Positions 22,381 to 35,912 of a DNA stretch of 64,000 nt are shown piece by piece. Within the stretch, counting starts at the first letter, position 1. Every line of letters starts with the position of its first letter. This stretch comes from Lunularia cruciata (taxonomy: Eukaryota; Streptophyta; Marchantiopsida; Lunulariales; Lunulariaceae), in assembly GCA_948567375.1 (NCBI GenBank), contig OX419757.1, positions 67,332,001 through 67,396,000 of the forward strand. Direction: 5' to 3'. Position numbers and translations under genes: made by a program. The notes below the pieces were generated by a model, which saw only the letters and a program-made list of their open reading frames with translations, was not told the origin of the DNA and did not search any database.

Positions 22381-24080
22381 TAACATTCATACTAATTGAT
22401 GCCTGAAGACCATGTTAGCGTATGTATGATAATTGTGCTTATTTCTAAATGTTTTTTTAGGGAAAATGTTAAGTTAATAGAGTGTTTTTTTCTATTGGAA
22501 TAAACCATTCAAGAGTCCTTTAGACAGTGAAGTGGATTTTGAATTCAAGTAAAAGAGATGTGGTCTCGAGTCATCAAATCTCTTACGGCAACTCTATTGT
22601 CAGTATTTCTTTGTGGTTGTAATTGACTTTCACGTTTCTTCATATCTTTTAAAGGTCTCTTTGAATTCATTTTAGTTGATATAAGTTAAGGTTATATTAC
22701 ATAGGAGTGTATAAAACTATTTATTCCAAACTAGTGTGAAACGTTAGTTTTCTGTATTAGTATCATCTATTCGATACATGAGAAACCCAAGATAACTCAA
22801 CTATATAACTCAATTAGTATCAAACAAACTATAGTAGACGGAAGAGTCAACAACACTATAAACTATGGGTCCTCCAACACTATGGGTCCAACAACACTAT
22901 AAACTACCCTACACTAAGAGTTACAACTTGGGGTGTTCTAAACCCTAGACCCATTTGCTCCTCTTGAAGAGTACTTCATGAGAGTTGTGTGCTTCTCATT
23001 TCACTCCCTGTCTCACGTGAAGCTATGCATCTCGATTATCTGCTCATTTCTGTAGCTTGAACGTACACTGTATACACTATAGTATTGCCCAATTGCTTTT
23101 GGCTACAAAATTCACAACAATCCTCTCGTACACTCATGCAGTGTGTATAACGTATTTTATTCTTTGTAGTATCCTTCAATTTCACCGAATCTAATACGAA
23201 AATCGAGAGGTGCTAAAGCAAAGTTCTCTGCATCTCTCCAGATAACGCGTGAAGCCTTAACCCGCGAGTAGTGCAGGTTCTAGCAGGCTGACACGTGGAA
23301 ACAGAAAGTACATTTCGTTAAAAGCCCCCTGCTTCTTTTACCTTTTGGGCAGTTGGGGCCACACGGTTTCCTTGGATATTTTAAAAGTACGGATATCACA
23401 AATATTCCTTTTTCTTTCATATTCTGATTGCTACATTACCTCACCTTAGGATGGTGTACATTGTTTAGAATACTCACATTGTCAGGCCATTTTGCTTGTG
23501 TTGTGTTTTAACTTTTGATTTAAACGTTTATCCATCTACATACATTTGTGCCCTGCATACACCGCCTCACTTCATTACGGGTATTTTAGCACGTCCAAGC
23601 ATTACCCAGCGTCCTAATATTCTGGCAAAATAAACTTTTATTTGGACAATCTGAGGGGTACACGTAGTGATAGAGTTCAGCCAAAATTGGTTGGCTTTAG
23701 TTTATGTTTTCCCTATTTCCAACTTTTTCATTTAAGATATGCATTATTAAAGCGTGCGTGAATTGCCTCACAATAAATATACAACCTCAAGAGTACGGAA
23801 AAGAGGAAAAATGAATCCACTTATAATGATATACTACCACATAGAATGATTGTGACATTTGAGAAAACTGGGTTGAACTAAGTCGAGCTACAAGAGGTCT
23901 TTCTGGTGGCATACATGCTCAATTATCTGATTCTTCAAGTATCAAAGATTTTACTTTGAATGATTTGAGAAGCATGAGTGTACTATGTCTTATGTGGTTT
24001 ATTTGAGGGTCTATCAAAAGTTGGATGAGTACTGGATGGTTTTGGTGATGGAAAATATTAAATGACTGTAGAAGTACAAA
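22381..24080. other. gene-free spacer
   Basis: No recognisable coding sequence. The longest open frames are under 60 codons. Composition shifts gradually from mixed to AT-rich. Confidence 0.5.
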
Positions 24081-25090
24081 CGTGGTTGTAAATAAAACAT
24101 GGAATTAAGAAAATCTGTATATTAAATAAATATCAAATTAATGTAGAATTTTAAGAGTTATATTGCTAATAATAATTCATTTAAATATTTTTAAAATAAT
24201 AATTAATCTTAAAATTTTAAAAATAAATATTAAAATGATAAATTATTTAGAGAAATTATGTTTATGTTTATAATTTAATCTAAACCTATTTGTAGTTTAT
24301 CATTTTTTATATGTTTAATCTAAACTGGAGTCTATTATTTCAAAGAGTAACTATACTAGAATAAACATTTAATATTGTGTATACAATGCCATACAAGTAG
24401 GAACACATGTTTATGGCTCTTTTTCTTGGGTGGTTGTAGTTATTTCATTTTTATTTTTATAGTTTTTATTAATAGTAATATGTAATATGTATGTACCATA
24501 TGTCTAATGATATACCAATACTTATTGGTGATAAAGGAGTGTAAGATTTCTAGAGTACATGTACTTGTTCTTGCATCCTTATGTTAAATTACTACATCAA
24601 TTTTATATATGATTTGATAATTATTATTGTTTCTATAAAAAAAGAAGAAGGAACTATTAGGATTACTTAAAAAATTATCCATTGAAAATTATTCTTATAA
24701 TTCTATTAATTATATTTCTTAAATGGTGTATGATTTCATGTAAGAGAGTGCATGAGAAATCAACATCTTAATCAAAATGGTTTTACATTTTGATTTGTCA
24801 TTGAAAATTATTATAACCATGATCAAGTTCGGTGATGTTTAAAAGTTACATAACAATTATAATAATAAAGAAGATAATATAATGGATTTACAATAAAATT
24901 TATTTTATATTAATTTAAAATTTATTATAAAATTTATATATTTATATTATATTTTTATGATAAAACAATACTTTAATTAATTTTTCATAAAAAATAAAAA
25001 TTATTCTCAATCAAATATATATTTTATGAAACAAATTTAAAAAATAAAATATAAACACTTTATTATTATTACTATTGCATCTATAATTAT

Positions 25091-25093
<3 letters not shown>
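24081..25093. other. extremely AT-rich tract
   Basis: About 1 kb of mostly A and T with long oligo-A and oligo-T runs and many TTTAAA/AATTAA words. No open frames of note. It grades into the dinucleotide repeat that follows. It may be a scaffold-attachment-like region; this is inference only. Confidence 0.6.

Positions 25094-25165
<72 letters not shown>
25094..25165. repeat. (AT)36 dinucleotide microsatellite
   Basis: An uninterrupted 72-bp run of alternating A and T. Confidence 0.97.
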
Positions 25166-25169
<4 letters not shown>

Positions 25170-28100
25170 TTGTCCAATGTAGACACAAACTTTTACGAAC
25201 ATCATTAATGTTCGAATGTCGGGCCCACGTGCTAGTTACTTAGCTGCAGACTAAAGGAACACGTTCGTACAGGGGAACCTTTTAAGTTTATATGGAGCAA
25301 TTCCGACAGAAGAGCACACTTGCTGATCCTTCGCAAGTAGCCCATCTACTCGTGATCCAAGACCAAGTCATGTGATTGAGCGAAGCCCGCACCAGTCTAC
25401 TTTAATTGCAAATATCACAAGCAAGCCAAAGGATGGACATGCTAACCCGACAACTTGAGCCACGTATTGATGTCCACTACTCGAACCATGCTATTATTTT
25501 ATTTGATGACCAAACCCTTAAAAGCAGAATTGCTTTATCAGTTCCTTCTCGAGTAAAACACTTAGTGTACTGCATAGTTCATTTGGGAAGGCAACCAGAG
25601 AGATTGGCTAGTCTGGCATGTTGGGAGCTCCCAACGTACAGTAGGTGATCAATGGAAATTATGCAAAAATGGGAAATTAATCATGACAATGGAAGGTGAA
25701 AAATGGAAATTCAAACCGAAAGCACTGGTCCAATTAATAGATGGACTGTAAAAATCGAATTCGATATTTCTCGCTGTTTCTGATTCAATAGCACTTACCG
25801 TATGTGGTGTTGTAGTCCGATTAACGACCACACCTGATCCTTCGTCACCACAGGATGACAAACTTAGGACACGGAGAAGACAAGAAAAGGAGATGAAGTC
25901 AAGAGCATTAGCAACTGAACGAACATCACAACTGTCATTAGGTGCTCCAGATAGATCTACACGCAGAACGGATTTATCTAATGACGATATCTGAGCTAAT
26001 GAGCCACAAGCAGCCATCGGGAAAACCAATCTCTTCATGAAACAAAGATATTTGTGATGTAGTTGTTCGTTCTCCATAAGTAGCAACTAGACCTTCTGAT
26101 TCAAGAGTCATGACTGTTTCATGTACTGGGAGATTACAAATAGGTGACATAAACATCGTATCTAATTTGACTTTGTGGGCTTAGGCCTGAGATATCCTAC
26201 GGAAGAACGTTAGTTTTCCCACCTTACACTATAAGTAGGGGTCATGCGTTCATATTCAAAGAGGTGGACATTTGCCATCTCACCACCTCACGTGAATCAT
26301 TACCAGACTCTCAAATGGGTGATTTCAGGAGTCATCGGATGTTCAAACCTTCTGCGAATCAAGTTTGTCGGCCTAGTTGAAAGGGAGGACATGAAATTTG
26401 AGTAATGACGCATCAACTCAAGAATGACTGGACTCACTTTTTAGTCCACTGGTTATGCTTCGTTCCTAGTTGTGGATATTCTTGGGTCCTGGGTCTATTG
26501 TAAAGCTAGAGTAAGGTCGTCTATTAGGGAAGAGTGACATGGTTGAGTGGCACGGGACAAAGTGGACGACAGTAGGACTCTCGTAATATCCGTCCAGTTC
26601 ACAAAGGATCTTCCGGAGTTCTTGCTGGATGAAAATTTCAGTAATACAGGAGTTGAACTGGGTGACCTAAGGGGAGTTTAAATTGCATGTCAATCCCAGG
26701 CAGCTGGCAGGGGCCAACTCATCTCAGATTTCATAGGAGAATTATACAAATGATACAGAACGGAAGAAAGACGTAAGGTCACCAAAACACACGGAGCGAA
26801 AATATGTTTTATTATATTAAAGATGTTCATGATCTCAGAAGTCAACAAGTTATATGACATACATGCGAAATCACAACCAGACGAAACTCTGACTGCGTGT
26901 ATTCCATGTCACACTTGTATCAAACAGACAATTCAGGAACAAAGTGACTCGGGGTCGGTGTTTAGGAGGCTTATACGCTTAGTAGGTTTATAGTCGCGTC
27001 GTTAGTGTTCAGGGCACCTCCGATCACATCGTGATCAACTACTCCAGATACAAACACTTCGAAGTTTCTAAATAAGGATGGAACCCTTCTCACTTTGGCG
27101 CATGGCCTTATCGCTGTATATGCTCGCTAATCCAGTTACGGGTTCTCAAAGAAGAAACCACTTCAACCACTACTGAGATTTACACTAGGTGAAGCGTATC
27201 TAGAAAAGTGTATATAAGAGCTGCAACTACCCATTTGGTGGCCTCCAAGGGTATCTGATGGTGACATCTAAGCCCTACGGCTAGCACGTTTAAATGATAT
27301 TCTACATTGCTTTGTGGCAATTCTTCTTACCTACCCTATCCTCGCCTCAAGATCTTTATCATCTTCCTTCTTGGTCCTTCTTGCTTGATGGTCAGTTTGA
27401 ACAAACGTACTAGCACAAAATGATACGTTATGATGTAAGTGACACGCTATCTTCCAAGCACAACAGTTTTACGGTCCCATTAGATTTAAGAAGAGTTATA
27501 TTTTTTCTCCATAACTCTATACACCCAACTTCAGTATTTTGCATATTCCATTAATATTTTCAAAGCTGAGAGGATATATATACACTCTTTCTTTCCTGCT
27601 CGTTTTTCCTCTTTCCCTTTTGGGACCGTCGAGCCTCGCTCTCTATGTCCTTTTGCACTTGTCTGTACCTTGTACCCTTTTTGTTTCCATACTGGTACTA
27701 TATCATATGTTATTTCTCTTTTGGGTTAACAGGGAACAAGCACGTCAAAATAAGAATCAAAATATTAAATGGGGACAACCTCAATTGGTAAAATGGTGAT
27801 TTTCCCTCTAGCTTATATTTTGATTCCTTGGAGTTCTAAAATTGTACTTTTGGCCCACCACTTTGCCTTTCCTCATTCCCAAGAACAATAATCTACCATA
27901 ACCAGCGTCCTTTCTGAAGTTCATTCTTTTCACCGCATGTTACAGGCCAAAGTCACGAAAGAAGATTGTGAAATACTGAAACTTTACAGAAAGGCTCAAC
28001 CTCATATGAGCAACTACGTTGACATTTCTAGCCAAAATTGTAGTGAATCTTTTGGAATTGTGCGACTCGCAATGAATCGTTCAAGTTGCTTACTTTGATC

Positions 28101-28990
28101 AAGTTAAATTGGCACTTATCTATCCACCGACATTTCAACTTATGTCTCAAGTTATGGTGGAGACCTCATCGATGCTTCTAAGCTCCCCTACACAACCAGA
28201 TTCTGAAAGATAAGACTACCACTTCTGTTATGTACGTCTCATCTTCTTCCGTCAATCCTAAAAGTCACTTGTATAGCAAATTCATCCTGATAAATCATAC
28301 CTACTCCCAAATGGTGTTATACAAACATGCACCTGCCTTATTGCTTGGTTGAGAAAGGATGTGAGGAATACCATTCCACTCCTACTTACATTAGTGGAGC
28401 CTAATACTTTTGTCATTGTGTTGATAGCCATCATCTCACTCGTCACTTGAACTTATTTCGTGTACATCTTTGAGGAGCATGATCTCTTACGTCTTGGCAT
28501 GCAAGAATTTATCTGCTTTCTGCTGGTCCTGTGTAAAGTACGAGACCTGAAAAGAAAATTGCCTAGGGTGTCGTTTCCAACAAGTGACTTAGAAGTCGCA
28601 TGACATCGTAGGTGAGATCCTCTTGATACAATAGTGCGTTTCAAGGATAGCTATTTCATCTCCAGTAAATATATTATAAAAGTAATTACAGAGATTTGCA
28701 AATTTACTGCAGGGTGTCGGATTGAAGATATTTGAGATTGTTACTGGAGGGGTCCTGTTGCCATAAATTATCTCCGGGAGATCCAAAAGCTGACGCTCGG
28801 CATTCTACAGCAGATTCCCGTGATCCCGGTACTATTACTTATGTTTCATAGTTATTAATGGTTGTCAGAGGTGGCTTGTGTGTCATGGTGATCTGTCATT
28901 TGGACAATGATGACATGGTCAAGAGAAGGAGGAGTTTGGTTTCAAAATGAATTTGGTGCCTAGGGAATTCTCCTACTAACAAGAATGGGA
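25166..28990. other. gene-free spacer of mixed composition
   Basis: About 3.8 kb without recognisable domains. The longest open frame is 145 codons on the minus strand (25649-26086), with a 60-codon frame overlapping its start (25974-26156). Neither shows known motifs, and flanking splice sites could not be judged. A hydrophobic 86-codon frame at 27539-27799 (+) is probably chance in T-rich sequence. Confidence 0.45.
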
Positions 28991-29070
28991 GAACTTGTTT
29001 TGGTTCAAGAACGGGAACAAGAGAATAAGAGAACTCAAGGGAACAAGGAGTCCTCTTTCTCTACTCTATA

Positions 29071-29900
29071 CTTTCTCTACAACGAGGAGGTTTTGTCCAG
29101 GTTTGGTCCACCCATCTGCATCTTCATTACTCACTTATGAGTGTGGTTCTACACTAGATGCAGTAGTGGTCTACATGACATGGTGTCCTTTTGGAGGATA
29201 GAGGATAACTACCCATGATGCCATTAGGGAATGTATACTTGGGTTGGAGGGAGCGTTTGTATGCTTTGCAGACAACACGTGTCAAGGTAGACTTATATTT
29301 GGTCCGAGATGATAAGGTGATAATAGTATGTCGTGGTAACGGACCCTACACGGGTTACAGTTTTGGAGGGAGTGATTACCCATCCCCCTGGATAGGCGGC
29401 GAGTGCAGCAGTAGGTCGCAAGGTCTCCAAGTATAAGGGCATGCAACAAGGTCACCTCTTTGTTCCTCTAGCCTTGGAGTTATATGGAGTGATGGACACG
29501 CCATTTGTCACATTTGTCATGGAATGCACGAGAGCTTATCATGTTAAGGCGTTAGGAGGTACCACTCTCACTCTCATACTTTGTAGCATATTTTAGACAA
29601 CGTGTATCCATTGCTCTACATAGTACAATGGTTGGTGCAATCCATAGGAGAGCAATCACATTAGGTGATGTTTGTTTGGATGCTCCAGTTGTGTGTAGAC
29701 CGTACGACTTGCATAGCTCGGATATCTTAGGTGCGGTAGGGCAGATTTCTCATATAGAATCTATTGGAGCTTAGCACCATGTTACCTTTTTTGTCTCTCC
29801 CTTGTACAGCTTGATGGTGTCTTCCCATCCTTTGTTTTTCCTATGCGGTCGCCTTTTTTCCCCTTTCACATTTCACATTTCACATTTACATTTTGAGTTT
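29071..29900 (+). pseudogene. 5'-truncated LINE-like retroelement 3' end
   Basis: It matches 1431-2245 and the reverse of 3850-4640. The zinc-like motif is partly lost ('YECGSTLDAVVVYMTWCPFGG'); the 'RVKVDLYLVRDDKVII' strand pair and the tail beginning near 29770 are recognisable. It ends in a short tandem of CATTT/TCACA-type units (29870-29895), as seen at LINE 3' ends. Frames are broken at several points. Confidence 0.7.
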
Positions 29901-31270
29901 TGAGTTAGACCAAGTTCTCTTGTGGTGGACAGCTGCAAGTTCTATCAAGAGAACTAGTAGCTTAGTAATTTTAAGAGGAATACAATTAGAGAAATGAATG
30001 CTCTATGGCATGAAATGATTTGGAGTGGGAAGTCTCCTTGTCTCATATTGATTAGTGTAGCATGAGAGGAACAAAAGAAAGAGCTAGTGATGTGAAAAGA
30101 GTGGAATCTGCACATTAGAATGAGTAGTTTGTATAGAGAAGACATACTCAATTAGATTCGGTAGGAAGGTAGTATAGAGATCTGATTACAAGAGAAAACT
30201 CTCAACTAAACTAAACCAAATGAGAAAGATGTGAAGTCCTGGGTTTGATGGAAGAGAGTGTTGTGTGAGTGAGGAAGAGAAAGTGATGCACATTGCACAT
30301 TGCCTATAGCACATTACCTCATGCAATTCCAAGTTGGAAGAGAATGTGTAATGAGGCTAAGATCCAAGGCCTCATGCAATTCCAAGTTGGAAGAGAGTGT
30401 GGAATGAGGCACATTGCCTTGTGCAACTCCAAGCTTGGAAAAGAGTGTTACATGAGTTTTCATAAGTCATGAGTCAGTCAGAGACAAGATCTTACTCCAA
30501 ATCCCATAGGTACATTACCTCTTGCAACTCCAAGCTTGAAGTGAATCTTGAAGAGAGTATTGCTATGAAGTAGATCCAAGATTGTGAGGTGAGGCCAAGA
30601 GAAAGATCACGATTCAAGATACAAGTTTAACAATCAGGTTATACTCTCCAAATTTTAATGGTTCATATTTGAGTTTAATCCATATGAGCTTTTCTTTTGA
30701 CGAATTTTCTCAAGTCCATGGGTCCATATTCTTATGAGTTCTATAAATAGTTAGTCCATGTCCTTAGCAAGAGTCTAGCTTAGTTGGGTTCCATGTTCAA
30801 TAGGAATAAGAGTTCATGTATGTGGTTAGTAGAGGGAGGTCAAAGTGAGGTTGAGGAAAATAAATAAGAGTTCACATGAATCAATATGTGATAGTGGGTC
30901 ATTATGAGTCACACAAGAGTAGAAGTCAAGGGAAGAACAAAGGTCAAGGAGTAGAGGTCGATGAAAGAACAGAATAAAGTTCAAGAAAAGAACAAATAGA
31001 GGTCGAGAGGTCAAGTTTAGAGGGAAAAAAAGGAAATGTAGAGCTCAAAGGAAACTCAGAGGTAGAAAAAAAACATTAATTTGACCCAAAAGAATTAAAA
31101 AACACTCTCTAGTAGTGGATAAGGTGTATCTTTGATCTTTGCAAATGTTGCCAATGCACAGATATAGATACAAAAGTACACAAAGGTGGAGAAGAGTGTT
31201 GTGGAGGGTGGTGTTATAGAGGCCATTTTACTTAATATGCCCCATATGAATGCAAGGTAGAAGTTGAAAA
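29901..31270. other. gene-free spacer
   Basis: Only short chance frames; contains the degenerate repeats at 30317-30545 and a purine-rich stretch with recurrent 'AGAGGTC' words at 30940-31020. Confidence 0.5.
30317..30545. repeat. degenerate repeats of a 28-bp phrase
   Basis: Variants of 'CCTCATGCAATTCCAAG' plus 'TTGGAAGAGA' start at about 30317, 30371, 30416 and 30517. Spacing is irregular (45-100 bp). Surrounding sequence (29900-31270) is gene-free and GA-rich. Confidence 0.55.
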
Positions 31271-31693
31271 ATGAGATTAAAAAAGGTGATGTGGACTCAT
31301 TTGTTAATGTGGCAAAGTGAGGCTGAATTTGACATTCCCATCAATGATGTGTTTAGAGATTTTGATGATATGGATGAAGACTACCATGCTGCTCACATTG
31401 AACAATGTGTATTATTGTTAAGATGGTGGGACTTTACCCATACACCTTGCTCTTTGGTGGATCAAACCATTGCAAATTACCCTGGCAAATTTGTTATTAT
31501 GCTTTTCTAAAATCAAGATCCAATTCCTTTTAAACAATTGATGAGATGGATCTAAATTAATGGATGTAAAGCAAAATATTTTATACATTTTTTGCTCTAG
31601 TTAAAGATCATGAGGTATTCAAGGAGAAAAATTAAGGAAGGAACCAGATCCTCATGTGGATCCAACTTGCTGTCACCTTGGACAGATTTGGTC
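31271..31693 (+). pseudogene. second PIF/Harbinger transposase, 5' part
   Basis: An upstream region (31271-31510) is followed by 'MWIQLAVTLDRFG' (31654-31692), the counterpart of 'MWFQVALTLDRFG' in the first copy. The frame is then cut by a solo LTR beginning at 31694. Confidence 0.75.
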
Positions 31694-32386
31694 TGTGGGC
31701 CAGCATGTCTCTCACTCAAGATGAGCCTCTGATGGCTATTATGGTAGCGCACCATGGACTAAGAAGGCAAGGAACCCCAACTCCATTATACTCCTCCAAG
31801 GCTAACACTCAAAGACTCAAGACATTGCTCACTAGAGAACTCAATGAGAGAAAGATAGTTGTAAATGAAAGGATGATGAGTACCTACTTACTCCTAGTTT
31901 ATATACTTGTGAAATAATTAAGCACCAAAGTTACTAATTACTGGAGTAACTCAAGTTACTAGACTAAAAGTCAAATAAAGTCAAAAAGTCTAAAGGAATA
32001 TCCATCCTCATGAGAATATTCCTCTAAGCATGTGGTCTTATCTTGACCCAACCACTAAGTCAAGGATTCCTTTACATGGGCTATCCTTGGACTATAGAAG
32101 AATTCAAAACAAAAAGGCTTGTGGGTCCAAGAGTTCTCAACTCTTTCCTCAAAGCCAAAATAGCTAGCAATAATACTTAGTCAATACACTAGAATCCAAA
32201 ATAGTGGTGCTTATCTTTTCCACTTCCTCTAAAGTAAGATAATCTCTATCTTAGCTATGACTAAATTTAGCTAATCATGACTGATATAGAACCATCCTTT
32301 ATCTCTATATAAATAATATGTCTCAAGTACTTGTAATACCAAACTAAATATCATAATACCACACACATGCAAAAATGGGTGTTACA
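31694..32386. mobile_element. solo LTR (family B) inside Harbinger transposase
   Basis: 693 bp with TGTG...TTACA ends, nearly the same sequence as 40567-41245. Target copies are GGTC (31690-31693) and AGTC (32387-32390). Excising the LTR with one 4-bp copy rejoins the transposase frame as 'RFGHTRNGA', matching the conserved position in the first Harbinger copy. A 'CTATATAAATA' box about 90 bp before the right end suggests transcription in the plus direction. No internal retroelement sequence of this family is present. Confidence 0.85.
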
Positions 32387-33260
32387 AGTCATACTAGGAA
32401 TGGGGCATGTATAATTAGAGGTACCAACTCGTGGTATTAGTGTTGGGTCCACTACATGATTCACTAATAGAGTAATCATTGCTATCATAGAAAATCTAGC
32501 AAAATAGGTTGTGTGGCGTAATATGGTAGGAAAGAGAAAAGATCTCATAAGTATTTGGAGCAAAAGGATTCCTTGGTTGTGTTGGATCAATTGATCCTTT
32601 TCCCATTGTCTGAATGACCAAAAATTGATGATGAAACTTATTTTAGTAGGAAAGGATCTTACTCTATCAATGGACAAGTAATTTATGATGAGATGAGGAG
32701 AATAATATACTTCTCTAGTGGTAAGGATCCATTTGGTGTTGTTAAGTGTAGTGTGGATCTTATCCTTGGTGTTAACTACATCATTAGATTGTTAGGATTT
32801 GAGCATGCTTCATATTTCTTTCACAAGTTTAGAATTTTATCTCATAGTTGGATCAAATATGCAGGAATGCCTCGCTCATGCCATGACATGACTTGTCTAA
32901 AAAGGTCAACTCTATGAAGTGATTTGAATATAAGAGGAGCCAACAAGTCCTTTGGTCCACATCAATTTCTTCATGGTGATTTTGCCTTTGTGCCCATGAG
33001 TCATTTGGTACCTTCTTTCAAAGTGCAACGCTCTTGAGATCAAATAGACTTAACAAATGTGTAGCTCACACTTGCATGGTCAATGAGCATTGCATAGGGA
33101 TTTTGAAAGGTATATGGCATTCATTGCATGAATGGAGCATTCAACTGAAGAGTAATACAAATAGAAATAGATATATGTTAAGTTGGATTAGTGTATGCAT
33201 TCTTTTGCATAACATTTTGATAAACATAAGAGACTTGTGGGAGAATGAAGAATAATTCAC
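32387..33260 (+). pseudogene. second PIF/Harbinger transposase, catalytic and 3' part
   Basis: Continues from 31693 with 'HTRNGACII'. 'DDETYFSRKGSYSINGQVI' and 'YDEMRRIIYFSSG' (about 32625-32715) give the second catalytic region; 'LGVNYIIRLLGFEH' follows. The 'HGDFAFVPMSHLVPSFK' block (about 32975-33025) and an 'AFFCITF'/'LLHNILINI' ending (to 33255) complete the order. Stops and frameshifts are frequent. It is diverged from, but collinear with, the copy at 7240-8475, and this copy keeps the LHN ending followed by 'RDLWENEE' uninterrupted. Confidence 0.8.
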
Positions 33261-34139
33261 AAAGAATTCAAAGGCAAACAGTCCCACTACAGCTCAAGAT
33301 CTATCAGAAGAAGACAAACAAAGTTTCAATGTAGAGGACACTAGATCACATGTTATGAGCAGTTGCCTTTTTTATAAGAGACTTGTTGGGGTTTTGAACC
33401 CCATGAGCCTTCATATTGGTAACTTCTCAAAGAGTAGTACAGACTTTGACATAATGGACTATACCACTTTTGTTTAATTCATGAAATTTTCAATTCAATT
33501 TTTGAAAGTTCTATGAATTTATCATTGGTCATTGAGTTCTTATGGTTATCTATGGTTATGAATAATATTGTTTTGTTTTTGGTTGTATGGAGCTCTTGGT
33601 TCTTGGTTGTATGTATGAAGTATCAAGCCCCTATGATAAAATTCTAAGGTTCTATTCTGAATGTTGTGATATGGTCCTAAATGATATAATGTGAATGTTT
33701 TGAATGATACTTTGATATGGGTTTGTGGTTATGATGAGGTTCTTTTCTTATATGGTTTTGATACAATCACTCTTGTTTGTAGTTATCCAACTAGTGCAAA
33801 AAACAAGGTACTCTCCTAGTTACAACATATTCCACTTGTTCAACTATTACTTGTCCTCCTCGTCCAGCTAGTGCACAAGACAATAACTCAACTATTTCTA
33901 ATGTTTTTACTGCACACAAAAATCAAGCATGATAAGGAAAGCACATGAAAATCAGCTTGTCACCAAAATTTGACTTCCAATTCTATGGCGCAACCACACA
34001 AATAGTTGAGTTACCTTTCTAATTCTATATGTCTATACTAAAGAAGTGCATGAAGCACTAAGTATATCAATTGGTGAAAATCTAAGAGGATGTAAAGTTC
34101 CATGAGGGTGGTTTCTTCTATAAGGATGAGCATCACTAT
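33261..34139. other. gene-free spacer
   Basis: No domain or repeat recognised. T/G-rich sequence with several 'GGTT' words between 33530 and 33780. Confidence 0.5.
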
Positions 34140-34829
34140 CTACAATAAGAACATCTTTAAGAGATAATCATAAAAACATAAATGTGCTATAAGGTCTAAC
34201 CATGAACCCTCTATATTAATCAATATATCTATCCTTATTTGAAAAAAATCCATGAGCCATGAACCTATATGTACTTCTGTTGGGATCAAACCTTGATCCC
34301 TCAAAGATTGCAAGATGAACTTCACCTCCTTCTTTGAACCGCTAGTCCAAGGGATCACCTCAAAATGTGTGATACAATACTCCATGATTCCAAGATGTGG
34401 GATATATTATGAAGTACTACTTGCCCTATAATAGCACTATCCTCTCATACTAGTCTCCACACACCACTCAGAATGGATGTAATATAATACTAGTAGGATC
34501 TCTAAAGTCAAGCAAACTATGCACATCCAATGCTAGAATCCTCCTCAAATTGATGTGGAAAAGTACACACATGATAAATACTCTAGACATGCTCATCCTC
34601 TATCTAAGATCTATGAGCCTCAATATCTCATCATACAAAAGTTGCTTCCTTTGTTGAAGCCATAAAGCTTCATAGTATGTACTTCTAAAGTGCAAAGAGG
34701 TGGCAAGATCATCACATGTGCAAGGTCTCCATGATGCAATGTCCTCTACAAGATGAACATTAGGCTCCTTACTTAGCCCACTTATGAAAGTCAACAAAGT
34801 TTGACTTCCACAAGTGTTTCTCCCAAGCC

Positions 34830-35060
34830 CATCATGTACATGCTCAGTCTAGGTACACTATATACACATTGATGCCATGCCATCATGTACATGATATGTC
34901 TAAGTACACATTTGTGCGAGGAAACAGCTCACGGAAGTGAACATGCTCTAATTGAGTACACACATTAGAGTGAGAAAATTGCCATGCTGCCATGCAATCA
35001 TGTGCATGCTCTATGTCTGAGTACCCACATCAATGTGAGGAAATTGCCAAGGTAATCAAA
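34830..35060. repeat. degenerate repeats within unit B
   Basis: Recurring phrases 'CATCATGTACATG', 'GAGTAC(A/C)CACAT' and 'GTGAG(G/A)AAATTGCC' at intervals of about 70-110 bp. Confidence 0.5.
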
Positions 35061-35884
35061 ACTGCTCTACCTCTAGCCACTCTATCACCTCCTTGTGAGC
35101 ATCCTCATGTGCAAGCCAATGAGATTCTAGCAAAGTCCTCACCTCATGTAGAACCCTCTATGTACTCTCCAATAGCTCCATAGTAATAACAAACTCTCTC
35201 ATATAAAACATCTCTTGAAGTTTATACCCCTTGGCCGTCAATTCTCTCTCTCTCATAAGTCTATCCAACTCATCAATCCTCTCAATTCCATCATCAAGAA
35301 GGTGGTCCAGTGTTGCAACTCTATGTGTGTGTGCTCTCTCTTCATTCTTCTTCTATCTAACTACAATAACTAAGTGTGCTAACCTCCTATGAAATAGAAC
35401 TCTCCTCTGTATACAAGTGCGTCTCACACTCAACTAGTCTTGTCTTTCTTTCCAATAAAATATGCTCATCTAGCCTCACATGCTCCTCCCTCTCTCCTAG
35501 TCTACTCTCCCAAGTGTGCATCCTAAACTAATACTCTGCTAGTCTATGCTTTTGAAGACAAATTTTCTCTTCTCTCTCAAATAGATGTTCCTCTAGAGGT
35601 GTATACATACGAGAGTCTCTAGGCAGAGCAAGGGGCTCAACTTCCATGGGTGAGTGAGCATGGAGGGTGCCTCATGGGCCTCAAATGTAAGAGTCACCTC
35701 ATGACTAGAATATGGAAGGAGGTGGTCTCATGGGAAGGATGATGACATGTATACAAAATCTACACATATTCATGATCAAGTCTATGAACCTAGTTCAAGT
35801 CAAGTCTATCAAGTTCATCCTAGTTCATATCAATATCATATCCATGAAATATTCATTTAGTCTATCATGCTCCATCATAAATAC

Positions 35885-35912
35885 ACAAATAAATAAATAA
35901 ATAAATAAATAT
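35885..35912. repeat. (AAAT)n microsatellite
   Basis: About seven AAAT units in a row. Confidence 0.9.

Noticed and set aside
27539-27799. hydrophobic 86-codon frame that could be a small membrane protein
   Set aside because: T-rich sequence gives hydrophobic codons automatically; no related motif or gene context.
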